A stretch of DNA of 8,675 nt, from assembly GCA_934541115.1 (NCBI GenBank), contig CAKTDF010000044.1:1-8675 (forward strand), given 5' to 3'. Positions 1 to 6,778 of the stretch are shown here, one piece after another. The notes beneath the pieces were generated by a model. It made no database searches. It was not told the DNA's origin and worked only from the letters and a program-made list of their open reading frames with translations. Each line of letters opens with the position of its first letter. The stretch's first letter is position 1. This DNA comes from an uncultured Eubacteriales bacterium (lineage in GTDB: Bacteria > Bacillota > Clostridia > Oscillospirales > Acutalibacteraceae). Position numbers and translations under genes: made by a program.

Positions 1-82
1 AGATGTTGGATTTTAGACGTTAGACAGAATAACCGGTATGTTCGCAATAAAATTTTTATGCGGTTGAAACCGTTAGGGTTGT
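1..82 (+). repeat. Linker module, copy 1 (heptamer run plus GCGGTTGAAACCGTTAGG)
   Basis: Begins with period-7 units AGATGT, TGGATTT, TAGACGT, TAGACAG (1-27). An AT-rich linker follows and ends in TATGCGGTTGAAACCGTTAGG-like sequence (about 58-78), where CGGTT and AACCG can pair. The same arrangement recurs at about 2643-2730, 2846-2906 and 5222-5306, and in degraded form at about 8380-8421. The copy may extend left of the window. It is non-coding and lies downstream of glgD. Function unknown; I infer it is part of a composite intergenic repeat. Confidence 0.75.
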
Positions 83-163
83 GGGCGGCTCTGAAAAGCA
101 TTTTTCGTACGGGCGGGACCTGTGCCCGCCCATGGAGTTTAGGCTTTAGCGGCGTGTTCCGCC
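83..163 (+). repeat. REP-like hairpin 111-131 with a half copy and a degraded copy beside it
   Basis: The intact hairpin has arms GGGCGGG (111-117) and CCCGCCC (125-131), and CGTAC sits at its 5' foot (106-110). A lone left arm GGGCGGCTC (83-91) follows the linker module but has no matching right arm, so it looks like a copy truncated when the next one joined it. A weak hairpin GGCG/CGCC (151-163, loop tgttc) resembles a decayed reverse copy. Hairpin 111-131 and its tail CATGGAGTTTA closely match 8551-8582. There is no T-run after the stem, so a role as a classic intrinsic terminator for glgD is doubtful. Confidence 0.7.
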
Positions 164-184
164 AACAAACGGTTTAAATATCAA

Positions 185-1297
185 TCAGATGGTAATATTC
201 TTGCCGATATATACCGGATACGTTTCTGCTCCGGAGATTTCTCTGTTCGGTTTGACAACAACGTTTTTGTCAAGGATTGCGCAATTGATTCTTGAACCGG
301 AGCTGATATAGCTGTCCTGCATAATTACGGAATTTTTAACCACCGCGTCCTCTGCGATATATACGCCGCGTGAAAGAATGCAGTTTTCAACCGTACCTTT
401 TATTACGCAGCCGTCTGCAATGAGTGAATTGGACGCCTTTGAGCAGACGCCGTAAATTGCCGGAACATCGTCTCTGACCTTGGTATAAATCTTTCTGTCA
501 CTTTTGAAAATCTCTTTGCGCTTTCCTGCGAGCAGACTCATGCTGATGTCATAATAGCTCTGAAGTGAATCGATCATTTCGGCAAACTCTTCGATTTTAT
601 AGCCGCGGATATCGAGAGCGGCAACATTCTTTCCGATTATGTCGCGCTCAAAGCGTGTGTGACCCATTGCTGCGGCGCTGTTCATGAGGCGTTCAAGCAA
701 AACGCGCTTCATGATTATAATGTTGAGCGAATAGTTCTTTGCCTCGTCGCCCATTTCGCCGACGGAAGCGCGGGTTATTCTGTCTCCGTCAAGGTCAAAG
801 GTCATAATATTCGGTATTGCCGGTTTTACACCGCGCTTATAGCCTATTGTGATGTCTGCACCGGATTTGATATGAGCGGAGATGAACTGCTCATAGTCTA
901 TGTTGCATATCACGTTGCAGTCGCAGAAAAGAACATATTCCTTTCCGCTTTGAGAGATATAGTTCATCATTCCCTGAAGCGCCTCAAAACGGTGGCTGTA
1001 TACTCCGCCGCTGCCGTTGAAATTGAACGGCGGCAAAAGGGTCAGACCGTCGCGCTTTCTTGAAAGATCCCATGCTTTGCCCGAACCGAGGTGATCCATA
1101 AGGGACTGATAATTGCTCTTTGTGCTGACTCCGACCTTGGTGATTCCGCAATTGACCATTCCGGAAAGAGCAAAGTCAATCAGACGATATCTTCCGGCAA
1201 AGGGCACGGAACCCATTGTTCTGACGCCGGTCAACTCGCTGATATATTCGTCATATACGTTTGAATAAATTATTCCGAGAACGTTTGAAGCGCGCAT
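185..1297 (-). CDS. glgD: GlgD, non-catalytic subunit of glucose-1-phosphate adenylyltransferase
   Basis: A paralogue of the adjacent GlgC, about 370 residues. It keeps the scaffold (SVPFAGRYRLIDFALSG near residues 30-46, then a C-terminal left-handed beta-helix from about residue 280) but lacks the active site. The GGQGSRL loop is replaced by SNVYDEYIS, the lysine of KPAVP is lost (MGSVP), the catalytic Asp of SGDHIYKMDY aligns with Asn in FCDCNVICNIDY, and the EFEEKP lysine is absent. In Firmicutes, GlgD partners GlgC in a hetero-oligomer and changes its activity and regulation, so I infer the same cytosolic role here. Start choice: AAAGGAGG lies 7 nt before the ATG at 1297. A GTG one codon upstream (1300) is possible but has less natural spacing. 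The ATG overlaps the glgC stop as TGATG, implying translational coupling. No intrinsic terminator follows. Confidence 0.93.
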   Translation of the reverse strand: MRASNVLGIIYSNVYDEYISELTGVRTMGSVPFAGRYRLIDFALSGMVNCGITKVGVSTKSNYQSLMDHLGSGKAWDLSRKRDGLTLLPPFNFNGSGGVYSHRFEALQGMMNYISQSGKEYVLFCDCNVICNIDYEQFISAHIKSGADITIGYKRGVKPAIPNIMTFDLDGDRITRASVGEMGDEAKNYSLNIIIMKRVLLERLMNSAAAMGHTRFERDIIGKNVAALDIRGYKIEEFAEMIDSLQSYYDISMSLLAGKRKEIFKSDRKIYTKVRDDVPAIYGVCSKASNSLIADGCVIKGTVENCILSRGVYIAEDAVVKNSVIMQDSYISSGSRINCAILDKNVVVKPNREISGAETYPVYIGKNITI

Positions 1298-2514
1298 CAC
1301 TCTGCCTCCTTTACATCTTCGTCAACCATTGCCTTTGCGGCAACTGCGGCACCCTTGCCGACCTTTACTTTTTCGCCGACCACGGCTATGCCCCAATCGT
1401 CAAAAGCGTTGCTCATTGACGCAGGATCATTGCCCACATGGGCGTTTTCTTCAATAACTGCATTTTCGGCAACTATCGAATACTCAACAACAGCACCGGA
1501 TTTGATGACCGTTCCGGGCATAACGATCGAATAGCGGACGGTTGCGCCCTCTTCAACCGTTACGTTTGAAAAGAGAACGGAATAGTCAACCTCGCCGGAA
1601 ATTTCGCAACCCTCGGCAATCATCGAATTTTCAACCGCTGCCTTGTCCGAAATAAAGTGCGGCGGAGCAGCTGTGGTTTTTGAATAAATTTTCCAGCTGT
1701 TATCGGAAAGATCAAGGTCAACCTTGGGATTGAGAAGGTCAAGGTTTGCCTCCCAAAGGGAGTCAATTGTTCCAACGTCTTTCCAGTAGCCGTCAAACTG
1801 ATATGCAAAAAGTCTTTCTCCCACGGAATGCATTGCCGGAATTACATCGTGACCGAAGTCGTTGCCGCTGTCCGGATTATTTTCATCTTCAATGAGATAC
1901 TTACGCAGAACGCTCCATGTGAAAATATAAACACCCATGGACGCCTTGTTGCTGCGCGGATTTTTCGGTTTTTCTTCAAACTCGCTGATTGAGCCGTCGT
2001 CATTGACGAACATAAGACCGAAGCGTGACGCTTCTTCCCACGGTACCTCAAGCATTGCAATGGTGCAGGCAGCGTCCTTTTCTTTATGATAGGCAAGCAT
2101 TTTTGCATAGTCCATCTTGTAGATATGGTCGCCGGAAAGAACAGCAACGTACTCGGGATCATAGCGGTCAATAAAATTGATGTTCTGATAAATTGCGTTT
2201 GCCGTACCCTTATACCACTGAGTGCCCTTGATCTGCTGATAGGGAGAAAGAATATGTACGCCGCCGTGCGCACGGTCAAGATCCCATGCGGCGCCGTTGC
2301 CGATGTAATCGTTCAGCTCAAGGGGCTGATACTGGGTGAGAACACCGACGGTTTCAATACCCGAATTGATGCAGTTTGAAAGCGGGAAGTCGATGATGCG
2401 GTACTTTCCGCCGTAGGGTACGGCAGGCTTTGCAATGTTCTTTGTGAGTATGCCGAGGCGGCTTCCCTGTCCGCCGGCAAGGAGCATTGCAACGCATTCT
2501 GTTTTCTTTGCCAT
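1297..2514 (-). CDS. glgC: GlgC, glucose-1-phosphate adenylyltransferase (ADP-glucose pyrophosphorylase), catalytic subunit
   Basis: Makes ADP-glucose from ATP and glucose-1-phosphate, the committed step of bacterial glycogen synthesis, in the cytosol. The 405-residue length is close to the family norm. Visible motifs are the nucleotide-binding loop LLAGGQGSRLGILT (11-24), the KPAVPYGGKYRIIDFPLSN block (29-47), SGDHIYKMDY (127-136, where D129 matches the E. coli catalytic Asp142), and FEEKP (179-183, where K182 matches the glucose-1-phosphate-binding Lys195). The C-terminal third has the alternating V/I pattern of a left-handed beta-helix, which carries oligomer and regulatory contacts in this family. 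The ATG is preceded by AAAGGAGGAG at 2519-2528 with about 4 nt spacing, so the start is firm. The stop overlaps the glgD start. glgB lies upstream on the same strand, separated by a repeat element. Confidence 0.97.
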   Translation of the reverse strand: MAKKTECVAMLLAGGQGSRLGILTKNIAKPAVPYGGKYRIIDFPLSNCINSGIETVGVLTQYQPLELNDYIGNGAAWDLDRAHGGVHILSPYQQIKGTQWYKGTANAIYQNINFIDRYDPEYVAVLSGDHIYKMDYAKMLAYHKEKDAACTIAMLEVPWEEASRFGLMFVNDDGSISEFEEKPKNPRSNKASMGVYIFTWSVLRKYLIEDENNPDSGNDFGHDVIPAMHSVGERLFAYQFDGYWKDVGTIDSLWEANLDLLNPKVDLDLSDNSWKIYSKTTAAPPHFISDKAAVENSMIAEGCEISGEVDYSVLFSNVTVEEGATVRYSIVMPGTVIKSGAVVEYSIVAENAVIEENAHVGNDPASMSNAFDDWGIAVVGEKVKVGKGAAVAAKAMVDEDVKEAE

Positions 2515-2613
2515 AAAACTCCTCCTTTTTGGTGGCTCTTTATTGTTATAAAAAATATCTATTATCTATTATCTATTATCCATTATCTATTATCTAAAAA
2601 ACGTTAGGGTTCC

Positions 2614-2637
2614 GGGTGGAACACAATCCGCCCCTAC
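2614..2637 (-). repeat. REP-like hairpin (reverse orientation) in element A
   Basis: Arms GGGTGGA (2614-2620) and TCCGCCC (2627-2633) form a 7-bp stem with one wobble position. The plus-strand tail CCTACGAA reads TTCGTAGG on the minus strand, which places GTAG at the 5' foot of the hairpin. It follows the common head CGTTAGGGTT. Confidence 0.75.
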
Positions 2638-2732
2638 GAAGTTGGATTTTAGATGTTGGATTTTAGACGTTAGACGGCGTAACCGGTATGTTCGCATTAA
2701 ATTTTTTGTGCGGTTGAAACCATTGGGTTTCC

Positions 2733-2805
2733 GGGCGGCTCGTGAGCCGCCCCTACGAATGAACGCTCATTAAAATCTCTTGTAGGGGCGGATTTTGTTC
2801 CGCCC
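2733..2805. repeat. Head-to-head pair of REP-like hairpins in element A
   Basis: Hairpin one has perfect 9-bp arms GGGCGGCTC (2733-2741) and GAGCCGCCC (2744-2752), and reads GTAG at its foot on the minus strand. Hairpin two has arms GGGCGGA (2786-2792) and TCCGCCC (2799-2805) with GTAG at 2782-2785 on the plus strand. The two GTAG feet face each other across a spacer containing CGAATGAACGCTCATT. The same spacer recurs, inverted, at the right edge of the window (about 8648-8675). This layout resembles paired REPs (BIMEs) of enterobacteria. Confidence 0.75.
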
Positions 2806-2989
2806 ATGTGACGTAAATCTTTTCACCGCGTTTTTTTGATGATAGACGTTGGACAATGTAACAAATACGTTTGCGGTTATTTTTTATGCGGTTGAAACCG
2901 TTAGGTTTTTAGATAATAGATAATAGATAATGGATAATAGATAATAGATATTTTATCACTGTCTATTATCCAACACCCGACATTTACCA

Positions 2990-4930
2990 TCATATCAACG
3001 CTTTTTTAGTCTTTTTTGCTTCTTTTGGTTTTTCCGGTTTCGGCTTTCTTATGAGATACATACAGGAAAGGGGAGGCAGTGAAAGAGTAATGCTGTTTTC
3101 ATAGCCGTGCATTGCCTTTTTCTTTGAAGAAACCTTTGTTTTTGTTCCTCGTCCGCCGCCGGAATATTTTGCGTCATCGGAATTGAGTATGACCTCATAT
3201 ATTCCCTCTTTTTCAACTCCGAAAGAATATTTATCGCGTTCAACGCTCGTGAGATTGCAAACACAAACAAGAGCGCCGCCGTTTTTATCCTTACGTGTAA
3301 AAGCGATAACGGAATTGTCACAGTCATCGCTGACGCACCATGAAAATCCCTCCCAGCTGTAATCGATCTGCCACAACTGCGGATATTTTTTATATACGGA
3401 ATTGAGCTTTTTGACGTATGATTTGAGTGCACAGTGCTTTTCATAATCAAGCAGCAGCCAATCAAGCTCTTTGTCAAAGCGCCATTCAATGAACTGACCG
3501 AATTCCTGACCCATAAAGCAAAGCTTTTTGCCCGGGTGGGCAATCATATAGCCGAAAAATGCCCTAAGAGTATCAAACTTTTCTTCATACGTTCCGCTCA
3601 TTTTGCCGATGAGCGAGCATTTTCCGTGAACGACCTCGTCATGAGAAATCGGCAGTATAAAGTTTTCGGAAAATGCATAGAAAAATGAGAAAGTTAAAAG
3701 ATTGTGATTATATTTTCTTGAAAGACCGTCAAGCGAAAAATATCTGAGAGTATCATTCATCCAGCCCATGTTCCACTTGAAGTTGAAACCGAGTCCACCG
3801 GCGTCAACCGGTTTTGAAACGAGCGGCCACGCCGTACTCTCCTCCGCAATCATAAGAGCGTGGGGGTACTCGCGGAAAATTGTCATATTGAGCGTTTTTA
3901 AAAATTCAATTGCCTCAAGGTTTTCATTTCCGCCGTACTTATTGGGTACCCATTCGCCGTTTTCGCGCCCGTAATCAAGATAAAGCATTGAAGAAACAGC
4001 GTCAACGCGCAAGCCGTCAATGTGATACTTTTCAAACCAGAACGCAGCCGAGCTGACAAGGAAAGAGACGACCTCGCCCTTTCCGTAATCAAAAACCTTT
4101 GTTCCCCAGTCCTTGTGTTCGCCTTTTCTCGGGTCTGCATATTCATAGCAGGGAGCGCCGTCAAAAAGAGAAAGTCCGTGCAGATCCTTCGGAAAATGTG
4201 CAGGAACCCAGTCAAGAATAACGGCAATGTCATTTTTGTGGCATTCATCTATGAAAGCCATCAGCTCATGCGGCGTGCCGTAGCGCGACGTTGCGGCAAA
4301 ATAGCCCGTAACCTGATATCCCCACGAGCCGTCAAACGGATACTCCGAAAGCGGCATAAGCTCAATGTGTGTATAACCCATATCTTTGACATACGGCACA
4401 AGCTCCCGCGCAAGGTCAAGGTATGAAAAAGGACTGCCGTCCTTATATCTGCGCCATGAGCCTGCATGAACCTCATAGATGTTCATCGGACTTTCATACG
4501 GATTTTTTTCACTGCGCTTTTTTATCCAGTCTCCGTCACCCCATTTGTAGCCGGAAAGGTCAAAGAATTTTGACGCGTCGCCCGGTCTTGTTTCGCTGTG
4601 AAAAGCGTACGGATCGCACTTTGCGGCAGTGGTTTTTCCGTCCGGGTAGCAAACAAGATACTTATATGAATCAAACTGCTTTACATCGGGAATAACGGCT
4701 TCCCATGTCTGACCGTCCTCGAGACGATACATGGGATTTTTTCCGCCTTCCCAGAAATTGAAACTTCCGATAATGCTGACTGAAGAAGCGTTCGGCGCCC
4801 AAACGCGAAAGACAACGCCGTCTTCCCCCGGGAGCCGATGAGCACCGAGGTAATCATATGCGCGGCAATTTTTTCCGCTGTGGAAGAAATAAAGAGCTGT
4901 AGCATCGCCTTTTTTGTTAATTTCAGACAT
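2990..4930 (-). CDS. glgB: GlgB, 1,4-alpha-glucan branching enzyme (GH13)
   Basis: Cuts alpha-1,4 glucan and transfers the piece to a C6 hydroxyl, creating alpha-1,6 branches in glycogen. The 646 residues divide into an N-terminal CBM48-type domain (about 25-115, VVFRVWAPNASSVSIIGSFN), a GH13 (beta/alpha)8 barrel (about 145-500), and a C-terminal beta domain. GH13 motifs are intact: DWVPAHF (240-246, with Ala where many members have Gly), GLRVDAV with nucleophile D310, IAEES with acid/base E363, and ISHDEVVHGK with D431. The C-terminus adds a lysine-rich tail (about 628-646). Start: ATG at 4930 with AGAAGG 7 nt upstream, served by a promoter at 4971-4999. No terminator follows, so transcripts may read into element A and glgC. 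Confidence 0.97.
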   Translation of the reverse strand: MSEINKKGDATALYFFHSGKNCRAYDYLGAHRLPGEDGVVFRVWAPNASSVSIIGSFNFWEGGKNPMYRLEDGQTWEAVIPDVKQFDSYKYLVCYPDGKTTAAKCDPYAFHSETRPGDASKFFDLSGYKWGDGDWIKKRSEKNPYESPMNIYEVHAGSWRRYKDGSPFSYLDLARELVPYVKDMGYTHIELMPLSEYPFDGSWGYQVTGYFAATSRYGTPHELMAFIDECHKNDIAVILDWVPAHFPKDLHGLSLFDGAPCYEYADPRKGEHKDWGTKVFDYGKGEVVSFLVSSAAFWFEKYHIDGLRVDAVSSMLYLDYGRENGEWVPNKYGGNENLEAIEFLKTLNMTIFREYPHALMIAEESTAWPLVSKPVDAGGLGFNFKWNMGWMNDTLRYFSLDGLSRKYNHNLLTFSFFYAFSENFILPISHDEVVHGKCSLIGKMSGTYEEKFDTLRAFFGYMIAHPGKKLCFMGQEFGQFIEWRFDKELDWLLLDYEKHCALKSYVKKLNSVYKKYPQLWQIDYSWEGFSWCVSDDCDNSVIAFTRKDKNGGALVCVCNLTSVERDKYSFGVEKEGIYEVILNSDDAKYSGGGRGTKTKVSSKKKAMHGYENSITLSLPPLSCMYLIRKPKPEKPKEAKKTKKALI

Positions 4931-4970
4931 TTAGGCACCTTCTTTGTTTTATAGTTATCCCATTGTGTTT

Positions 4971-4999
4971 ATCATACCATTTACAAAGGCAAAAGACAA
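4971..4999 (-). promoter_or_regulatory. Predicted sigma-A promoter of glgB
   Basis: On the minus strand, TTGTCT (4994-4999) and TATGAT (4971-4976) are separated by exactly 17 bp. TG one base before the -10 makes it an extended -10. Transcription would start near 4964, giving a leader of about 34 nt that contains the glgB ribosome binding site. The -35 is only a partial match, so the extended -10 carries much of the case. Confidence 0.6.
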
Positions 5000-5048
5000 G
5001 AGTTTTTTGTTGTTTTGTTAGAAGAGTTACAAAGGAATTTTCTGAAAA

Positions 5049-5079
5049 TTGTGCATATTGACATATAATTTTTGTGCAT
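5049..5079. promoter_or_regulatory. Direct octamer repeat upstream of glgB, possible operator
   Basis: TTGTGCAT occurs at 5049-5056 and again at 5072-5079, 23 bp apart start to start. On the glgB strand it reads ATGCACAA twice, centred roughly 90 and 110 bp before the predicted transcription start. Two identical octamers so close suggest a regulator site, but no family is recognisable and chance cannot be excluded. Confidence 0.3.
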
Positions 5080-5192
5080 CGTTCTTCTTACTGTTGAAAA
5101 TAGCTACTTTTCGGATTTTGTTTGTTATGCGGTTTAAAATATCTATTATCTATTATCCATTATCTATTATCTAAATTAGCCGTTAGGTTCAT

Positions 5193-5217
5193 GGGCGGAA
5201 CACAATCCGCCCGTACG
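5193..5217 (-). repeat. REP-like hairpin in element B, copy 1
   Basis: Arms GGGCGGA (5193-5199) and TCCGCCC (5206-5212) form a perfect 7-bp stem with a 6-nt loop. The minus strand reads TTCGTAC into the stem, so the foot tetranucleotide is GTAC. It is preceded by CCGTTAGGTTCAT, almost the same head as the copy at 5311. Confidence 0.75.
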
Positions 5218-5310
5218 AAATTGGATTTTGGACGTTGGATTTTAGATTTTGGACGGCACAACAAATACGTTTGCGTTTGATTTTTATGCGGTTGATATCG
5301 TTAGGTTCAT

Positions 5311-5335
5311 GGGCGGAACACAATCCGCCCGTACG
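5311..5335 (-). repeat. REP-like hairpin in element B, copy 2
   Basis: Arms GGGCGGA (5311-5317) and TCCGCCC (5324-5330). Head CGTTAGGTTCAT and tail CGTACGA match the copy at 5193 nearly base for base, so element B carries a direct duplication of hairpin plus head about 118 bp apart. Confidence 0.75.
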
Positions 5336-5414
5336 ATAATTAATATCCGTTATCCAAAAACAATAACAATTTTTTTAGATAATAGATATTTTAAACCACC
5401 GCGTTTCCTCCACG

Positions 5415-5456
5415 CCGTCCAACGTCTAAAATCTAACATCTAATATCTAACATCTG
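5415..5456 (-). repeat. TAGATNT-type heptamer run beside element B
   Basis: On the plus strand the consecutive units are CCGTCCA, ACGTCTA, AAATCTA, ACATCTA, ATATCTA, ACATCTG, in exact period 7. On the minus strand these are TAGATNT-like units, the same family as 8331-8372 and 2643-2677. It lies just outside the right end of element B, so this run type is not confined within the inverted repeats. Confidence 0.75.
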
Positions 5457-5538
5457 ATATTTATCTTCTCAAATCGTCCGTTTTATTTCGTAATTTTCAA
5501 CAACTATTAAGATATGATAAAATTTTTATTTTTGTCGC

Positions 5539-5568
5539 AAAAAGTCGCGCTTTTTATGCGACTTTTTT
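5539..5568 (-). terminator. Intrinsic terminator downstream of ogg (possibly bidirectional)
   Basis: AAAAAGTCGC (5539-5548) and GCGACTTTTT (5558-5567) form a perfect 10-bp stem around a 9-nt loop, with runs of A and T on the two sides. It begins 30 bp past the ogg stop codon, the expected place on the minus strand. The symmetrical A/T runs would let it work in both directions. Between here and element B (5457-5538) I see nothing else. Confidence 0.85.
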
Positions 5569-5597
5569 AAAAATTACAGGTATATATAGGAGAACAT

Positions 5598-6431
5598 TCA
5601 CTGCGCCGGATTTTTTTCGTCAAGATGTCTGCGCCAATGAAAAAGATATTGCTGCGCAACACCTTTATATCCGTCAGCACACTTTGGAAATTCTCCGTCA
5701 TAAAGCTCTTCAAGGATTCTTTTGACCCACACGTCAATCGGAAAGGCGTTCAGCCTGCCGAAACCGTAAAGCAGCGTGCATTCGGCAACCTTTTTTCCGA
5801 CGCCTTTGATTTTCATCAGCTCTTCTCTTGCCTCTTCAAGCGGAAGCTCTCTCACTCTTTCAAGGCTGACTTCTCCGGAAGAAAGCTTTTTTGCGGCGTC
5901 AAGTATATATTTTGCTCTGAAACCTGCCCTCAATACTGCAAGTTCGCTTTCATTCAAAGCTGCAAGAGTTTCATATGACGGAAAAGCGTAGTCACCGTTT
6001 TTGAGCGGTTCTCCGAATGCCCGGCAAAGGCGGGAAACGATTCCGCAAATTCTCGGAATATTGTTATTCTGCGAAATAATAAACGAACAGAGCGCCTCCC
6101 ATTCGTCCTGTTTCAAAATCCGTATTCCGTAATACTCTTTGCAGGCTTGTCTTATATACTTATCATCAAAGGAGGTGAGAATTTTGTCGTAGTTGCGCGC
6201 AAGATCAAAATAAGGCACAATAATATTTTCAAATTTTTTTTCATCGATATTTTTGAAAATTATTTCATTTTCTGTCTGAATAATGTCAACCGGTGTTTTT
6301 CCGATAATTCCGTGTATTACACCGTTGTTTTCCGTCCAACGGAACGCCTGTCCGCAAAAAACGGAAAGCCTGACGTCAAAACACGCAGGAGAACAAAGAA
6401 CCGTATCATTATTTTTTTCTGTGACCGTCAT
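5598..6431 (-). CDS. ogg: 8-oxoguanine DNA glycosylase / AP lyase (Ogg1 family)
   Basis: Removes 8-oxoguanine from DNA and can cut the abasic site (beta-elimination), limiting G-to-T mutations. The 277-residue protein has an N-terminal Ogg-type domain (about 10-105, with CGQAFRW at 26-32) and an HhH-GPD domain. ISQNNNIPRICGIVSRLC (119-136) matches the NNN block of human OGG1. GVGKKVAEC (210-218) carries the predicted Schiff-base lysine K214, and FPIDVWV (230-236) supplies the catalytic D233. Start: the ATG at 6431 has GGAGG 8 nt upstream. A longer in-frame reading from 6497 would add 22 unconserved residues with no ribosome site, and the GGAGG would lie inside it. A strong terminator follows. 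It is divergent from dnaA and has no other operon partner. Confidence 0.92.
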   Translation of the reverse strand: MTVTEKNNDTVLCSPACFDVRLSVFCGQAFRWTENNGVIHGIIGKTPVDIIQTENEIIFKNIDEKKFENIIVPYFDLARNYDKILTSFDDKYIRQACKEYYGIRILKQDEWEALCSFIISQNNNIPRICGIVSRLCRAFGEPLKNGDYAFPSYETLAALNESELAVLRAGFRAKYILDAAKKLSSGEVSLERVRELPLEEAREELMKIKGVGKKVAECTLLYGFGRLNAFPIDVWVKRILEELYDGEFPKCADGYKGVAQQYLFHWRRHLDEKNPAQ

Positions 6432-6552
6432 TTTAAAAACCTCCATTTTTAAAGGCAATACCGAAAATTTATACGTACGCTGCAATTTTTGCCGCATTGC
6501 CTAAAGCCATTTTTGAAGAATTTTTTAAAAAACAGCGTAAAACAAGCTCTTA

Positions 6553-6590
6553 TTACGTTCAAAGGACGTAAATTTGTAACTATACGTATA
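6553..6590. promoter_or_regulatory. Inverted repeats in the ogg-dnaA gap
   Basis: TTACGT (6553-6558) and ACGTAA (6566-6571) form a 6-bp inverted repeat with a 7-bp spacer. The perfect palindrome TATACGTATA follows at 6581-6590. Both lie between the two divergent genes, upstream of the predicted dnaA promoter. They are operator-like in form; no protein can be assigned. I found no convincing ogg promoter in this gap. Confidence 0.35.
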
Positions 6591-6632
6591 GCAGGGTAAA
6601 ACGCGCTAAACGCTATTTTTTCGCCTAAACTC

Positions 6633-6661
6633 TTGCATTACGCTTTTCTGTGTGCTACAAT
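6633..6661 (+). promoter_or_regulatory. Predicted sigma-A promoter of dnaA
   Basis: TTGCAT (6633-6638), a 17-bp spacer, then TACAAT (6656-6661) with TG one base before the -10, an extended -10 promoter. Transcription would start near 6668, leaving a leader of about 220 nt before dnaA. It is the best promoter match I see on this strand in the gap. Confidence 0.6.
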
Positions 6662-6670
6662 TATAGGCAG

Positions 6671-6695
6671 GTATATATGCCATTTTTGTATATAC
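6671..6695 (+). promoter_or_regulatory. GTATATA/TATATAC inverted repeat at the dnaA transcription start
   Basis: Arms GTATATA (6671-6677) and TATATAC (6689-6695) are exact reverse complements across an 11-bp spacer. They begin within a few bases of the predicted start site, so the repeat could be a repressor operator or a 5' hairpin in the mRNA. Related GTATA/TATAC motifs occur in the palindrome at 6581. Confidence 0.35.
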
Positions 6696-6708
6696 GCTGT
6701 CCAAGCAG

Positions 6709-6740
6709 TTATATATAGCTTTATATATATATATTATATA
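6709..6740. other. AT-only tract in the dnaA leader, possible DNA-unwinding region
   Basis: Thirty of 32 bases are A or T, mostly alternating TA, broken only by GC at 6718-6719. Such tracts mark unwinding elements at bacterial origins, and the divergent gene layout would suit an origin here. No consensus DnaA box (TTATCCACA) lies in 6432-6889 on either strand, so origin function is only a suggestion. Confidence 0.3.
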
Positions 6741-6778
6741 GACCGTTGCGCACACGTCAAGTCGCTGACGGATACAAA

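Larger units (their letters stand above)
2549..2957. mobile_element. Element A: MITE-like intergenic element with inverted heptamer-array ends
   Basis: Fills most of the 475-bp glgB-glgC gap. The left end (2555-2595) reads ATATCT then five units of ATTATCT, the fourth element of the array being the variant ATTATCC. The right end (2911-2951) is the inverted counterpart: AGATAAT units with one GGATAAT variant, ending in AGATAT. Between them lie a reverse REP-like hairpin (2614-2633), linker copy 2 with heptamer run 2643-2677, a head-to-head hairpin pair (2733-2805), and linker copy 3 (about 2846-2906). There is no ORF, so it is non-autonomous if mobile. No target-site duplication is obvious. 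It could equally be a mosaic that grew by local recombination. Confidence 0.7.
5131..5397. mobile_element. Element B: 267-bp MITE-like element with a perfect 21-bp terminal inverted repeat
   Basis: Positions 5131-5151 and 5377-5397 are exact reverse complements. Each starts GGTTTAAAATATCT and runs into an ATTATCT heptamer. The left end continues as an array to 5172 with the ATTATCC variant as third unit, while the right end keeps only one full heptamer. Inside are two same-orientation hairpins (5193-5212, 5311-5330), heptamer run 5222-5256 and a linker copy ending near 5306. There is no coding capacity. It lies between the ogg terminator and the glgB promoter. No clear target duplication was found. 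Confidence 0.75.

Noticed and set aside
111..131. Hairpin as an intrinsic terminator for glgD
   Set aside because: The stem is GC-rich but lacks a following T-run on the glgD strand, and near-identical hairpins occur in places unrelated to gene ends.
659..1063. 134-codon plus-strand open frame inside glgD
   Set aside because: It lies wholly antisense to a well-supported gene, has no recognisable domain and no ribosome site; it is a frame shadow. The same holds for the open frames opposite glgC, glgB, ogg and dnaA.
2555..2595. Heptamer arrays as a CRISPR array
   Set aside because: The units are 7 bp, contiguous, with no unique spacers and no cas genes; this is simple tandem repetition.
5058..5069. 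TTGACA and TATAAT on the plus strand
   Set aside because: The two hexamers abut with no spacer, so they cannot form one promoter, and no plus-strand gene follows.
6432..6497. Longer ogg start at 6497
   Set aside because: The ATG at 6431 has GGAGG 8 nt upstream and begins the conserved protein soon after; the 22 extra residues show no family similarity and no ribosome site.
6441..6580. Promoter for ogg
   Set aside because: Best minus-strand pairs (for example TTGAAC with TACGCT at 17 bp) match the consensus too poorly to report as a feature.
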